Shown: positions 1-5,797 of the stretch, piece by piece | Layout: each line of letters opens with the position of its first letter | How positions within the stretch are numbered: position 1 is the first letter of the stretch | Assembly (NCBI GenBank): GCA_030617125.1 | Contig: JAUWWA010000105.1 | Span: 1 to 6,576 of the forward strand | From: Pirellulales bacterium | Lineage (GTDB): Bacteria > Planctomycetota > Planctomycetia > Pirellulales > Thermoguttaceae | Direction: 5' to 3' | Length of the DNA: 6,576 nucleotides | Notes under the pieces: generated by a model | The model's input: only the letters and a program-made list of their open reading frames with translations | The model's database searches: none | Told to the model about the DNA's origin: nothing | Program-made: the position numbers and the translations under genes

Positions 1-1
1 A

Positions 2-1135
2 GACAAGCTCGCCCACGTGTTTAGCAAGCATGTTCTTTGCAGGCTACCGACACCACATCCGATCGCGCCAACGGATTTCAAAGAGGTGGCGTTCGAGCAG
101 TTGGGCGGTGTCGCTGGTGGTGACGCTGGAGAAGCGTTCACCACTGCGTACGCACGCCTTGTGGAACATCTACTGTTTCGGATCCCTGAGGAGGAATACG
201 TAAGCCACGAGTTCGACTTAGGCTCTTGGAGTGAATATGAAAAAATCGGTTCACTCGATAGTAAAGTGGATATTCCGAGAGAACGGAAGGAGATTTGGTC
301 ATCGCCGGATGGCGCGTTCCACTTTGACGTGGGATTCCGAGAGGACGCATATGACATGCAAGGCTACGGGATGTTGTACGCGCACGCTTCAGAAGCGGCA
401 ATAGGGGCGGCAGAATCTGGGTTTCGCCGGCTGATACCCTGGATCATTCGGTCTCTGAAGAATCTACATTTTTCACACACGCTCGACCAATCGAGCGCTT
501 TCGATCGCACTTTACAGGGACTGATCCCCCTCTCGGTACTCACAGCGGACTTTGGCGAACGGTTCTTTTCCGAGTCCATTTCCAGTTATTTCGCTGCACC
601 AGGGGAGGAGACCGGCAGCATGATGCAGAGGATGCGAAATGCGGTCCATCTCATGGTCGAGGCGGATGCTCAGCAGAACGAGGCAATTGCGATGTCGTTG
701 TGTTTTTCTGCGATTGAAGCGTTCATTGGCAAGAACACGACCGGAATCGTGGACGAACTGTCATGGAAGGTTGTGGTGCTGCTGCAACCGGATATTGCCA
801 AACGGCAAGCGGCGAGAAAACGCATCAGAAAACTGTACAGCATCCGGTCCAAGGCGTTACACGGTGAAACTATTAGCGATGCTCCTGGTAGTAAGGATGA
901 GGCAAGTCCTACCAAGGCATTACCCGAGGCACGTCTTCTTGCCGTTGCAGTTTTCGGCGCCATCGTCGAGTGGAATGACCACTTTGTCCAAGGCCGCAAG
1001 GCCGACAAAATTGAGCGGGAAAAGTTTCTGGACGAACTTTCTGAAGCGGTAGATTCAAAGGGACAAATGGCTGAAGTGCCGGAGAACTTCTCTCGATGTC
1101 TTCCAGGACAGAACAAATTAGGTTCATCCGAGTAA
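2..1135 (+). CDS. Apea-like HEPN-domain protein, 5' partial at window edge
   Basis: The frame is open from the first complete codon at position 2. The first in-window start candidate is a GTG at 17 with no ribosome binding site before it, so the true start probably lies outside the window. About 378 residues are visible. Numbering from that GTG, residues 225-300 resemble the Apea-like HEPN family: a helix beginning AMSLCFSAIEAF, then a Lys/Arg-rich helix ending in RSKALHG, where R277 and H282 form the R-x4-H motif of HEPN ribonucleases. Residues 1-200 have no motif I recognise and no membrane segment. HEPN proteins of this kind occur in abortive-infection and toxin-type defence (for example ApeA), where they cleave RNA. 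That role here is inferred. The gene is less GC-rich than its neighbours (a 60-base stretch at 241-300 is about 42% GC), which hints at transfer. It is convergent with the permease gene. Confidence 0.6.
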   Translation, partial: DKLAHVFSKHVLCRLPTPHPIAPTDFKEVAFEQLGGVAGGDAGEAFTTAYARLVEHLLFRIPEEEYVSHEFDLGSWSEYEKIGSLDSKVDIPRERKEIWSSPDGAFHFDVGFREDAYDMQGYGMLYAHASEAAIGAAESGFRRLIPWIIRSLKNLHFSHTLDQSSAFDRTLQGLIPLSVLTADFGERFFSESISSYFAAPGEETGSMMQRMRNAVHLMVEADAQQNEAIAMSLCFSAIEAFIGKNTTGIVDELSWKVVVLLQPDIAKRQAARKRIRKLYSIRSKALHGETISDAPGSKDEASPTKALPEARLLAVAVFGAIVEWNDHFVQGRKADKIEREKFLDELSEAVDSKGQMAEVPENFSRCLPGQNKLGSSE

Positions 1136-1272
1136 TGTGAATATGCGTGAATCTGGGGCCAAATCAACAGTAGTCGAAGGTGTATTCTGCACGCGGTGAA
1201 ACAATGCCGTGCAAAACTACTCCGGGTGTGTTCACCCGAGGCTAGATATGCCGCCCTAGCTGGGTCGCAGTA
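1136..1272. other. Convergent intergenic region with two inverted repeats
   Basis: This 137-base gap separates the ends of the HEPN gene and the permease gene. It holds an inverted repeat at 1188-1213 (TGCACG paired with CGTGCA around 14 bases) and a tighter hairpin at 1223-1238. I see no open reading frame worth calling and no repeat array. Confidence 0.6.
1223..1238 (-). terminator. Possible terminator hairpin of the metal-uptake operon
   Basis: CGGGTG and CACCCG form a perfect 6-base-pair stem around a 4-base loop, beginning 34 bases beyond the permease stop. Read on the minus strand, a TTTT run follows a few bases after the stem, so it could end the operon transcript. The stem is short and the T run is brief and not adjacent. 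The plus-strand reading has no T run. Confidence 0.35.
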
Positions 1273-2124
1273 TCAGGCCGCGTTCGGCCTCCACAGCCGG
1301 GTGCCGACGGCCGTGGCTAGATAGACGACGCCGGCGACGAGGATAATCGTCGGGCCGCTGGGTAGATCGGTCGGGTAGCTCACACCGAGCCCCACGGCGA
1401 CGAAGACCATGCAAAACAGCATGGCCAGGACCATCATTTGCCACAGGCGCCGGGCGAAATGCCCCGCTACCGCCGCCGGCAGCGTCAGTAGCGCGATCAC
1501 CAGCACGATCCCCACCACCTGGACCAGCAGGACTACCGTCAACGCGGTCAGGCAACGCCGCAACAGGTAGTAGTACGTCACGCGAACGCCGCGCAGCTCG
1601 GCGAACTCCTGGTCGAAGCAGACGGCCAGCAGTTTGTTGTGCAGAAGCACGGCCAGGGCCACGACCACTACGTCCAAACCGGCCACCAGGTACAGGTCGT
1701 ATCTGGAGATGAACAGGATGTTGCCGAACAGGTAGCTCATCGGGTCGACGTTGCCGGGCGTTTTGGCGAGAAACATCAAGCCAACGGCCATGCCCATCAC
1801 CCAAATCGCGCCGATCACGGTGTCTTCCCGCTGGTGCGCGTAGAGGCTGACCAGTCCGATCACCACCGCCGCGGCCAGCGCCGCAAGCACGGCGCCGTAC
1901 ATTGGGCGGCACCACGCAATACCTTTCACCTCTTGCAGGTAGAGTGCCGCGCCGATGCCGCCGAGCACGCTGTGGGCGATCGCCCCGGCGACGTAGCTGA
2001 TCCGCCGCGTGACGACGTAGCTTCCGACGATCCCCAGCGGAATACTGCCGAGAATGCCCGCGACGAGCGCGTAGCGCAGCACGGGGAAGTCGGGATCGAA
2101 GAGTGCTTCGAGCAATTCATTCAT
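1273..2124 (-). CDS. znuB: Zinc/manganese ABC transporter permease (ZnuB-like)
   Basis: A 283-residue integral inner-membrane permease that forms the channel of a metal-uptake ABC importer. It is hydrophobic throughout, with about eight predicted membrane helices. Family landmarks are visible: RRISYVAGAIAHSVLGG at residues 40-56 (the family's helix with a conserved AH), FDQEFAELRGV in the cytoplasmic loop thought to contact the ATPase, and GIVLVIALLTLPAAVAGH, the typical late helix. Length is normal for ZnuB/TroC proteins. The ATG overlaps the end of the ATPase gene by 8 bases (ATGAATGA), and a strong ribosome binding site, AAAGGGGG at 2133-2140, lies 8 bases upstream, so translation is probably coupled. 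It is the last gene of the operon. Zinc is favoured over manganese because of the His-rich loop in the partner binding protein. The permease alone does not decide the metal. Confidence 0.92.
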   Translation of the reverse strand: MNELLEALFDPDFPVLRYALVAGILGSIPLGIVGSYVVTRRISYVAGAIAHSVLGGIGAALYLQEVKGIAWCRPMYGAVLAALAAAVVIGLVSLYAHQREDTVIGAIWVMGMAVGLMFLAKTPGNVDPMSYLFGNILFISRYDLYLVAGLDVVVVALAVLLHNKLLAVCFDQEFAELRGVRVTYYYLLRRCLTALTVVLLVQVVGIVLVIALLTLPAAVAGHFARRLWQMMVLAMLFCMVFVAVGLGVSYPTDLPSGPTIILVAGVVYLATAVGTRLWRPNAA

Positions 2125-2887
2125 CGTCGTGGCCCCCTTTGCTCAGAAAATCGTGGTGGCGGACCATCCGGACCTCGTCGCCGTAAAGGTCGCGAATGGC
2201 GTTGCCGTCAAGTGCGCTGGTCGGATGGACCACAACGGTGCGGTTCACGCACACGGCGGTCTGGACCCACTGGGAAACGAAGCCCAGGTCGTGCGTGACG
2301 ACGACGATGGTCATGCGCCGGTTGAGTTCCCGCAGGATTTCGAACAGCCGAGCCTCGATCACGGTGTCGACGTTGGCGGTCGGCTCGTCCAGCAGGAGCA
2401 AGTCGGGCTGGCAGCAAAGCGCTCGGGCGATCAACACCCGCTGCCGCTGGCCGGCCGAGAGCGCGGCGAACGGTCGTCGAGCGGCGGCGTCCATGCCGAG
2501 CAGCGCCAGAGCGTCGCGAGCCGCCTTGCGGTCGGCCGCGCGGTAGAAGGCGAACCGCCCGGCAAGACCGCCTCGACCCAAACGACCTAACAGGACGACG
2601 TCCGTCACGGTGACGGGGAATTGGGGATCGTAGCGGCCGTACTGCGGCATGTAGCCGACCCGAAGCCGCCCACGCCGCGGCGGCCCGCCGAACAACCGCA
2701 CCTCGCCCCGGTCCGGCCGCAACAACCCGAGGATCAGCTTCAGCAGCGTCGTCTTCCCGCCGCCGTTGGGTCCGACCACACAGATCAACTCGCGCGACCG
2801 GATCGAAAGATTCACGTCCTCCAACACCGGCACGCCCTCGTAGGCGAACGAAACGCCGCGAAGTTCGATGTCCGTTGTGTTTGGCAT
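2117..2887 (-). CDS. znuC: Zinc/manganese ABC transporter ATP-binding protein (ZnuC-like)
   Basis: A 256-residue cytoplasmic ATPase that powers metal import. All nucleotide-binding motifs are present in order: Walker A GPNGGGKTT at residues 39-47, Q-loop glutamine Q82 in GYMPQ, signature LSAGQRQR at 143-150 (alanine replaces the first glycine of LSGGQ), Walker B LLLLDEP at 163-169 with catalytic E168, D-loop ending at D174, and switch histidine H199 in VVTHD. The Q82 context (VGYMPQYGRYDPQFPVTVTD) is typical of the metal-importer subfamily (TroB/ZnuC/MntB). The ATG at 2885-2887 begins the protein at the expected place, but I see no ribosome binding site before it. Instead the upstream 70 bases consist largely of 7-base repeats. 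The end overlaps the permease gene by 8 bases. Assignment to the metal-importer group is firm; zinc rather than manganese is inferred. Confidence 0.94.
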   Translation of the reverse strand: MPNTTDIELRGVSFAYEGVPVLEDVNLSIRSRELICVVGPNGGGKTTLLKLILGLLRPDRGEVRLFGGPPRRGRLRVGYMPQYGRYDPQFPVTVTDVVLLGRLGRGGLAGRFAFYRAADRKAARDALALLGMDAAARRPFAALSAGQRQRVLIARALCCQPDLLLLDEPTANVDTVIEARLFEILRELNRRMTIVVVTHDLGFVSQWVQTAVCVNRTVVVHPTSALDGNAIRDLYGDEVRMVRHHDFLSKGGHDDE

Positions 2888-2901
2888 GTTTTCGGGGGTC
2901 A

Positions 2902-2943
2902 GGGATTTGGGATTTGGGATTGAGGATTGGGCATTGGGGATTA
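2902..2943. repeat. Tandem 7-base array A (unit GGGATTK), six units
   Basis: Six consecutive 7-base units starting at 2902, 2909, 2916, 2923, 2930 and 2937: GGGATTT twice, GGGATTG, AGGATTG, GGCATTG, GGGATTA. On the minus strand the unit reads like CAATCCC. The array lies 14 bases upstream of the ATPase ATG, between the binding-protein and ATPase genes. It resembles the short tandem heptanucleotide repeats known from filamentous cyanobacteria. No coding function is likely. Confidence 0.9.
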
Positions 2944-2958
2944 CGATTGGCGCCGACC

Positions 2959-3028
2959 CTGACGACTGACGACTGATAACTGACTACTGATTCCCGACTC
3001 CTGACCACTGATCACTGATCACCGACGC
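2959..3028. repeat. Tandem 7-base array B (unit CTGAYNA), ten units
   Basis: Ten uninterrupted 7-base units: CTGACGA twice, CTGATAA, CTGACTA, CTGATTC, CCGACTC, CTGACCA, CTGATCA twice, CCGACGC. On the minus strand the unit is about CAGTNRT. Units 4 to 10 lie inside the 3' end of the ZnuA-like reading frame, and the TAG stop at 2984-2986 falls within unit 4. The consensus is different from array A, and the two arrays are separated by 15 bases and are out of phase by one base. Confidence 0.92.
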
Positions 3029-3919
3029 CATGTGATCGAGGTTTTTCAACACGTCGTAGGCAAGCGGATCGACCGGCACGGCCGCACTGTTGAGGGCATC
3101 GGCCACCGCGCGGGCGCTGCGGCGGTTGCACTGCGGCTGCACGAAAATGATCTTCGCGCCGTCGGCCTTCGCCTGCTTGATCAGTGCGCGGAGCCGCCGC
3201 GGCGTCGGGGTTCGGCCGCCGGCTTCGACGGCCTTCTGCTCCAGGCCGTACGCGTCGCCGAAATGTCCCAGCGCCGGGTGGAAAACGTAAAACGTCCTGC
3301 CGCGGTACGGCGTCAGCGCCCGGCCGATTCGCGCGTGGAGTGCGTCGATCTCGTCGAGCAAAGCGGCAAGGTTCTTACGGTAGTCGCCCGCCCCGGCGGG
3401 GTAGGCCTGCTGAAGCGCCTCGGCAATGTTGGCCGCCTGGATCTTCAGAAGCGGCGGCGAGAGCCAGACGTGCGGGTCGGCATCGGCCGCAGGATAATTA
3501 TCGTGATGGTGGTCATGGTCGTGACCGTGGTGATAACAGGCGGCCCGCTGTGTTCGCTTCTGGATTCCCCGGGCGACGTCGACCACAACCAGCCGACGAT
3601 GCCGAGCTTGGATTTTCTCCAGGAGGCGCGTTTCCAACGGCAGGCCGATCTTGAAGAAGAGCTTCGCCTCGCCCAGCGCGGCCAGTTGCCTGGGTGTCGG
3701 CTCGAAGGTGTGCGGATCCTGCCCGCCGCGCACCACGACGTGCACCGCGACGTGCTCGCCGCCGAGACGTTCGACGAGATACGCCAGCGGCGGAACGCTT
3801 ACGGCGACGCGAAGCGGCGCGGCGCCATCCTCCGTTGCCGCAGGGTTCGCCGTGCAACCCGCGGTGACGATTGTCGCCGAGAGCAAGGCGGCCATCCGAA
3901 AAGCGTGAAAAACGCTCAC
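2984..3919 (-). CDS. znuA: Zinc-binding ABC transporter lipoprotein (ZnuA-like)
   Basis: The substrate-binding protein of the importer, a cluster A-I (TroA/ZnuA family) lipoprotein that captures metal outside the inner membrane. I chose the GTG at 3917-3919 (311 residues) because AAGGA at 3929-3933 lies 9 bases upstream. A TTG at 3955 would add 12 residues, and an ATG at 3893-3895 would shorten the signal peptide. From the GTG, a signal peptide leads to the lipobox-like TAGC with lipidated C22. Likely metal ligands are H70 (GQDPHTFEPTP), H150 (DPHVWLSP), H214 (VFHPALGHFG) and D284 (VDPLAYD). A His-rich loop at 130-139 (HHGHDHDHHH) lies between the first two ligands, as in zinc-specific members. 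The last 14 residues, ending SGVGNQ, come from 7-base repeats rather than conserved sequence, so the natural C-terminus seems to have been replaced or extended. Confidence 0.92.
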   Translation of the reverse strand: MSVFHAFRMAALLSATIVTAGCTANPAATEDGAAPLRVAVSVPPLAYLVERLGGEHVAVHVVVRGGQDPHTFEPTPRQLAALGEAKLFFKIGLPLETRLLEKIQARHRRLVVVDVARGIQKRTQRAACYHHGHDHDHHHDNYPAADADPHVWLSPPLLKIQAANIAEALQQAYPAGAGDYRKNLAALLDEIDALHARIGRALTPYRGRTFYVFHPALGHFGDAYGLEQKAVEAGGRTPTPRRLRALIKQAKADGAKIIFVQPQCNRRSARAVADALNSAAVPVDPLAYDVLKNLDHMASVISDQWSGVGNQ

Positions 3920-3928
3920 TCCACCGTT

Positions 3929-3933
3929 TCCTT
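3929..3933 (-). promoter_or_regulatory. Ribosome binding site that selects the ZnuA GTG start
   Basis: On the minus strand AAGGA ends 9 bases before the GTG at 3919. It favours this start over the in-frame TTG at 3955 and the ATG at 3895. Confidence 0.55.
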
Positions 3934-4009
3934 TTCCGCGTCGGACGCCGTGCAAACCGGGTGAACCGCGTGACCGGTCCTGGCGACCCCCATTTGTGGC
4001 TATTGCGTT

Positions 4010-4027
4010 GTGTATAACTACACTGTA
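4010..4027. promoter_or_regulatory. Candidate operator: overlapping GTGTA/TACAC palindromes
   Basis: GTGTA and TACAC form a perfect 5-4-5 inverted repeat at 4010-4023, and a second palindrome, TACA-C-TGTA at 4019-4027, shares its right half. Three alternating half-sites therefore sit about 90-110 bases upstream of the ZnuA-like start. A TATACA on the minus strand (4011-4016) could serve as a -10 element, but I find no convincing -35. A metal-responsive repressor such as Zur or MntR binding here is plausible from position only. The sequence is not a match to a known consensus that I can confirm. Confidence 0.3.
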
Positions 4028-4142
4028 TTGTCAGGGTTTGCGAACGGCAAGCCCTGCATGTTCCTCTCTGAAAAAAGGTTGTTATTGCAGGAGAAAAGGC
4101 TGCCGTTCCCCACGAAAGTACTATTCGGCACGCCTGATTCAA

Positions 4143-4159
4143 GGGAAAAAAGGTTTCCC
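4143..4159. promoter_or_regulatory. Dyad GGGAAA-N5-TTTCCC upstream of a promoter
   Basis: GGGAAA at 4143-4148 and TTTCCC at 4154-4159 form a perfect inverted repeat around 5 bases. It ends 15 bases before the TTGACA at 4175. The size and position suit a regulator binding site for the PEP-CTERM gene. A chance hairpin is possible. Confidence 0.3.
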
Positions 4160-4174
4160 AGTTATCCCAAGTGC

Positions 4175-4204
4175 TTGACAGTTTGTTGCGAAGGATGATA
4201 GTAT
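4175..4204 (+). promoter_or_regulatory. Sigma70-like promoter for the PEP-CTERM gene
   Basis: A perfect -35 hexamer, TTGACA at 4175-4180, is followed after 16 bases by GATAGT (4197-4202) or after 18 bases by TAGTAT (4199-4204). Each matches TATAAT at four of six positions. Transcription would start near 4210, about 70 bases before the chosen ATG. Confidence 0.45.
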
Positions 4205-4282
4205 GTTATTATTGGTCGGGTTCTTCGGCCGGTGACATGTCGCGTTTCTCACACGCTCTTCGACTCGGGAAGGAAGGTCTCC

Positions 4283-4642
4283 ATGGGGGAGCATTCCCTT
4301 GGATTCAGGGGCTCGTTCGCAACGCTCGCGGCAAGGGGGTCGCGTTGCAGTTTGTCGGCGATGTTCGCCCTGGCAATCCTCTTGGGTGCGACTCGCGTCG
4401 CGTGTGCGGAACCGATCGACGACTTCTCGTCGGACGCCCCCGAGTTCGACAACCTATTGGACACCGAGGGAATCAACTATCTCGATGTGTTCGAGGCGAG
4501 CGACCCGACCACCGTGACGCCGGGCGCCGTCGACGAGTTGGGCGAGGACGGCGACGACCTCTCGCTGATTCCGGAGCCGGCGACCCTGGTGATGCTGGGC
4601 CTCGCCACACTGTTGCTTTTCTTGTGGCGGCGCAAGTGGTGA
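4283..4642 (+). CDS. Small acidic PEP-CTERM sorting-domain protein
   Basis: A 119-residue exported protein. The ATG at 4283 follows AAGGAAGG at 4270-4277. An in-frame GTG at 4232 would add 17 residues but has no ribosome binding site. Residues 1-42 form a long signal peptide with a hydrophobic core (LSAMFALAILLGA) and a likely cut after ACA at 42. Residues 43-95 are very acidic: I count 17 Asp/Glu and no Lys, Arg or His. The C-terminus is a full PEP-CTERM signal: IPEP at 96-99, a hydrophobic helix to about residue 115, then RRK. In known systems this tail is processed by an exosortase and directs the protein to the cell surface or matrix. The exosortase is not in the window. The mature chain of about 53 residues is unusually short and has no recognisable domain, so its job is unknown. 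Confidence 0.85.
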   Translation: MGEHSLGFRGSFATLAARGSRCSLSAMFALAILLGATRVACAEPIDDFSSDAPEFDNLLDTEGINYLDVFEASDPTTVTPGAVDELGEDGDDLSLIPEPATLVMLGLATLLLFLWRRKW

Positions 4643-4643
4643 C

Positions 4644-5699
4644 TCAGTTGCCGACTACTTCGGGCGTGTCACCGATCGTCTCGTCGATGCAGATCGCCTT
4701 GTGACCTTTGAATACACCGGGCCGGGCACGAAACTTGGGGACCCCCTCCACGCAGACCGTCACCGGGCTGTGCACGTCCTTCTGCGTGGTGATGATGTCG
4801 CCGACGCGCAAGCCGATCAACTCGCCCGTGGCTATCGGCGTCCCGGCCAGTTGCACCTTCATCTCCACCAACGATCCGGAAAGCGCTCGGCTGATCTTCT
4901 CGGTGCTTTCCGCCGTGGCTTGTGGACGGCGATACGCCGACCAACTGTTTGCAGAGAGCTTCTCGCCGATCCGCTCGATCGAGTTGTACGGGATGCACAG
5001 ATTCATCATCCCGCGAATCTCGCCGATGGTCAATTCGAAGCTGATCAGCACCACCACCTCGCTGGGCGGGACGATTTGGACCAACTGCGGGTTGCTTTCC
5101 ACCCGGACCACTTCGAGCTTCAAGTCGAGCACGTTTTCCCAGGCACGGTGCAGTTCGTCGAGGAACAACGCCGTGATGCGCGAGACGAGCCGCAGTTCGA
5201 TCTCGGTCAGCGGCCGGCGAGCCAGCGGCCCCCTTTCGCGTCCGCCGCCCAGCAGGCGGTCGATAACGGGATAGAGGATCGACGGGTTGATGTCGAGGAT
5301 CAGGTTGCCTTCCAGCGGCTCGGCCTTGAGCAGATTGAAGCAGGTGGGATTCTCCAGGCTGAAGATGAACTCGCTGTAGGTGAGCTGATCGACGCTGGCA
5401 AGCTTCACCTCGACGATGCTCCGCAACAGCGCCGACAGCGCAGCGCCGAAGTTGCGTCCGAACCCTTCGTGCAGCATTTGCAGCGCCCGCATCTGGTCCT
5501 TGCCGACGCGCTCCGGGCGTTTGAAGTCGTAGGGGGTGATCTTCTCGCGTGGTTTGGCCGGGGCGAAACTCGCGGCGCTGGATTGCGGCGCGGCCGCCGC
5601 CACTGGCGCTGCCGGCGCCGCCGCCGTCGGCTCCCCGCCCGCCGCCATCGCGCTGAGCAGGCTTTCCACTTCCGTTTGGCTCAGTACGTCTCCGCTCAT
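4644..5699 (-). CDS. fliM: Flagellar motor switch protein FliM
   Basis: A 351-residue protein of the flagellar C-ring. It binds phosphorylated CheY and, with FliG and FliN, sets the direction of motor rotation. The N-terminus DVLSQTEVESLLSAM (residues 4-18) is the CheY-binding segment. An Ala/Pro-rich linker (about 24-50) is longer than in enteric FliM. The core begins YDFKRPERVGKDQMRALQ at 57-74. The GGG at 151-153, after VIDRLL, matches the conserved glycine motif of the middle domain. The C-terminal SpoA/FliN-like domain covers about 265-340 (VQLAGTPIATGELIGLRVGDII). The start ATG has AAGGA at 5708-5712, 8 bases upstream. No other flagellar gene is in the window. It ends one base from the PEP-CTERM stop on the opposite strand, leaving no room for a terminator outside coding sequence. 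Confidence 0.97.
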   Translation of the reverse strand: MSGDVLSQTEVESLLSAMAAGGEPTAAAPAAPVAAAAPQSSAASFAPAKPREKITPYDFKRPERVGKDQMRALQMLHEGFGRNFGAALSALLRSIVEVKLASVDQLTYSEFIFSLENPTCFNLLKAEPLEGNLILDINPSILYPVIDRLLGGGRERGPLARRPLTEIELRLVSRITALFLDELHRAWENVLDLKLEVVRVESNPQLVQIVPPSEVVVLISFELTIGEIRGMMNLCIPYNSIERIGEKLSANSWSAYRRPQATAESTEKISRALSGSLVEMKVQLAGTPIATGELIGLRVGDIITTQKDVHSPVTVCVEGVPKFRARPGVFKGHKAICIDETIGDTPEVVGN

Positions 5700-5782
5700 C
5701 GGTTCGTTCCTTGAACTTGTGACCGTTGAGTACCTCGGTCCGTTGCCTGCGACGTGCTGCGTTTGTTGTTACTCCGCAATGT

Positions 5783-5797
5783 TCTTGCTCCGCAAGA
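5783..5797 (-). promoter_or_regulatory. Hairpin with GGA loop in the fliM leader
   Basis: Read on the minus strand, TCTTGC and GCAAGA pair perfectly (6 base pairs) around a GGA loop. GGA exposed in a hairpin loop is the core of CsrA/RsmA binding sites, and a second GGA follows at 5773-5775 in the repeated TTGCGGAG context. Translational control of fliM is an inference. The structure may instead be half of a terminator or a mobile hairpin. Confidence 0.35.

Larger units (their letters stand above)
3920..4282. other. Divergent intergenic control region
   Basis: About 360 bases lie between the start of the ZnuA-like gene (minus strand) and the PEP-CTERM gene (plus strand). The region is visibly more AT-rich than its neighbours. 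It holds overlapping palindromes at 4010-4027, a direct repeat of GAAAAAAGGTT at 4070-4080 and 4145-4155, a dyad at 4143-4159, and a sigma70-like promoter at 4175-4204. Short reading frames here show no family resemblance and no good start signal, so I do not call a gene. Confidence 0.6.

Noticed and set aside
670..1167. Minus-strand frame of 165 codons opposite the HEPN gene
   Set aside because: It has no family resemblance and lies entirely antisense to a frame with a coherent domain signature.
1639..2298. Long plus-strand reading frame of 219 codons across the permease and ATPase genes
   Set aside because: It is the complement of clear transporter genes in GC-rich DNA, is rich in His, Arg and Gly, and has no family resemblance.
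2902..3028. CRISPR array
   Set aside because: Units are 7 bases long and directly adjacent with no spacers, so this is tandem repetition.
3500..3535. Low-complexity stretch rich in ATGGTCATGG-like sequence
   Set aside because: On the minus strand it simply encodes the His-rich loop of the ZnuA-like protein, a known feature of zinc-binding members.
3920..3955. Extended ZnuA start at the TTG (3955)
   Set aside because: It adds a Gly/Arg/Lys-rich stretch before the signal peptide, and the AAGGA at 3929-3933 fits the GTG at 3919.
3996..4198. Two short plus-strand reading frames of about 60 codons in the divergent intergenic region
   Set aside because: Neither has a good ribosome binding site or recognisable motif, and they overlap palindromes and the likely promoter.
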